In this document: one piece after another, positions 5,409-5,979 of the stretch
Position numbering within the stretch: position 1 is the stretch's first letter
Layout: the number at the start of each line of letters is the position of its first letter
From: Anaerolineae bacterium
Lineage (GTDB): Bacteria; Chloroflexota; Anaerolineae; Aggregatilineales; Phototrophicaceae
Assembly (NCBI GenBank): GCA_025454675.1
Contig: JALONZ010000141.1
Coordinates: forward strand, 1-5,979
Direction of reading: 5' to 3'
Length of the DNA stretch: 5,979 bases
Made by a program: the position numbers and the translations under genes
The notes under the pieces: model-generated
Databases searched by the model: none
The model's input: the letters and a program-made list of their open reading frames with translations, nothing else
What the model was told of the DNA's origin: nothing

Positions 5409-5979
5409 ATGCACAATACAAAATTAATTTTGCGCCCCACAAATGCCCTCAAAGGCTCAATTACTGTCCCTGGTGATAAATCATTGTCGCATCGTGCGGT
5501 GATGTTTGGCGCATTGGCAGATGGTGTATCGCAAGTGCGCGGTTGGCTACCTGCGGGGGATACGGAAGCATCGCTGGCATCCATTCGCGCATTAGGGATT
5601 CAGATAGACCGTCATGATGCGACCACGCTCACCGTACACGGCGGAAAATTCACCCCGCCCACCGCGCCGTTGAATTTGGTCAACGCAGGGACGGGGATTC
5701 GCCTTTTGGCGGGGATTATGACAGGGCAACCTTTCGCATCGGTACTAGATGGGAGCGAACAATTGCGCCGCCGTCCCATGAAACGCATTATGGAGCCGTT
5801 GAGGATGATGGGCGCGAATATCAACGCCCTAAATGACCGCGCTCCGTTGCATATTTCACCCGCTCACCTGACAGGGATTGAATACGCCATGCCAATGGCA
5901 AGCGCACAGGTCAAAAGTGCTGTGATTTTGGCGGGATTATTCGCCAAAGGGACGACCACCGTGATTGAACCCGGTCCCG
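5409..5979 (+). CDS. aroA: EPSP synthase, 3-phosphoshikimate 1-carboxyvinyltransferase (3' partial)
   Basis: Transfers the enolpyruvyl group of phosphoenolpyruvate to shikimate 3-phosphate, the step before chorismate synthase. The window shows the first 190 residues and runs out before a stop. About 240 residues should follow for a typical enzyme of around 430. Visible motifs are VPGDKSLSHRA with Lys24, Ser25 and Arg29 (K22, S23, R27 in E. coli), NAGTGIRLL (92-100), LRRRPMKR with Arg122 (R124), and ASAQVKSA with Ser165 and Gln167 for shikimate phosphate binding. PGDKS and SAQVKSA resemble the Bacillus/Agrobacterium-type enzymes more than the enteric type. In the loop that governs glyphosate sensitivity the Gly equivalent to E. 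coli G96 is kept (Gly94), while the equivalent of P101 is Leu99. No stop lies between the ATG at 5409 and the window end. Its position after tyrA, with a 9-base gap, places it in the same operon. Confidence 0.95.
   Translation, partial: MHNTKLILRPTNALKGSITVPGDKSLSHRAVMFGALADGVSQVRGWLPAGDTEASLASIRALGIQIDRHDATTLTVHGGKFTPPTAPLNLVNAGTGIRLLAGIMTGQPFASVLDGSEQLRRRPMKRIMEPLRMMGANINALNDRAPLHISPAHLTGIEYAMPMASAQVKSAVILAGLFAKGTTTVIEPGP

Overview
The window holds a compact run of aromatic amino acid genes, all on the + strand: trpB (5' end cut off by the window), a membrane-anchored alpha/beta-hydrolase-fold protein, trpA, aroH (chorismate mutase), aroF (DAHP synthase with an N-terminal regulatory domain), tyrA (prephenate dehydrogenase) and aroA (EPSP synthase, 3' end cut off by the window). 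No RNA gene, CRISPR array, transposase or phage gene is visible. The organism is a bacterium of medium GC content that uses TTG and GTG starts beside ATG. The AroH-type mutase and the Thermotoga/Bacillus-like DAHP synthase point away from Proteobacteria. A Chloroflexota (Anaerolineae-like) member is my best guess from overall protein flavour, but the window cannot prove it.

Layout. Positions 1-1031 are trpB. After 14 bases comes the hydrolase-like gene (1046-2194), which separates trpB from trpA. A 145-base intergenic stretch follows (2195-2339). It is filled mostly by two related palindromes in opposite orientation (2199-2288). From trpA (TTG start, 2340) onward the genes are packed: trpA/aroH overlap by 4 bases (GTGA), aroH/aroF overlap by 4 bases (ATGA), aroF and tyrA are 2 bases apart, and tyrA and aroA are 9 bases apart. 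This strongly suggests one transcript with translational coupling.

How the genes work together. AroF makes DAHP, the first shikimate-pathway intermediate. AroA makes EPSP, the precursor of chorismate. AroH turns chorismate into prephenate, and TyrA oxidises prephenate to 4-hydroxyphenylpyruvate for tyrosine. TrpA and TrpB carry out the last two steps to tryptophan. The pathway entry, the Tyr branch and the end of the Trp branch therefore sit in one cluster, recalling the aromatic supraoperon of Bacillus subtilis but in a different order. The TyrA here has no ACT domain and the AroH is monofunctional, so allosteric control probably acts mainly on the N-terminal domain of AroF.

The two points most worth a second look are the hydrolase-like protein, which has Gly where the family has its nucleophile Ser, and the paired palindromes before trpA, whose arms can fold in two mutually exclusive ways and whose stems differ by paired (compensatory) changes. 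I found no wholly new multi-gene system. The rest is recognisable primary metabolism.
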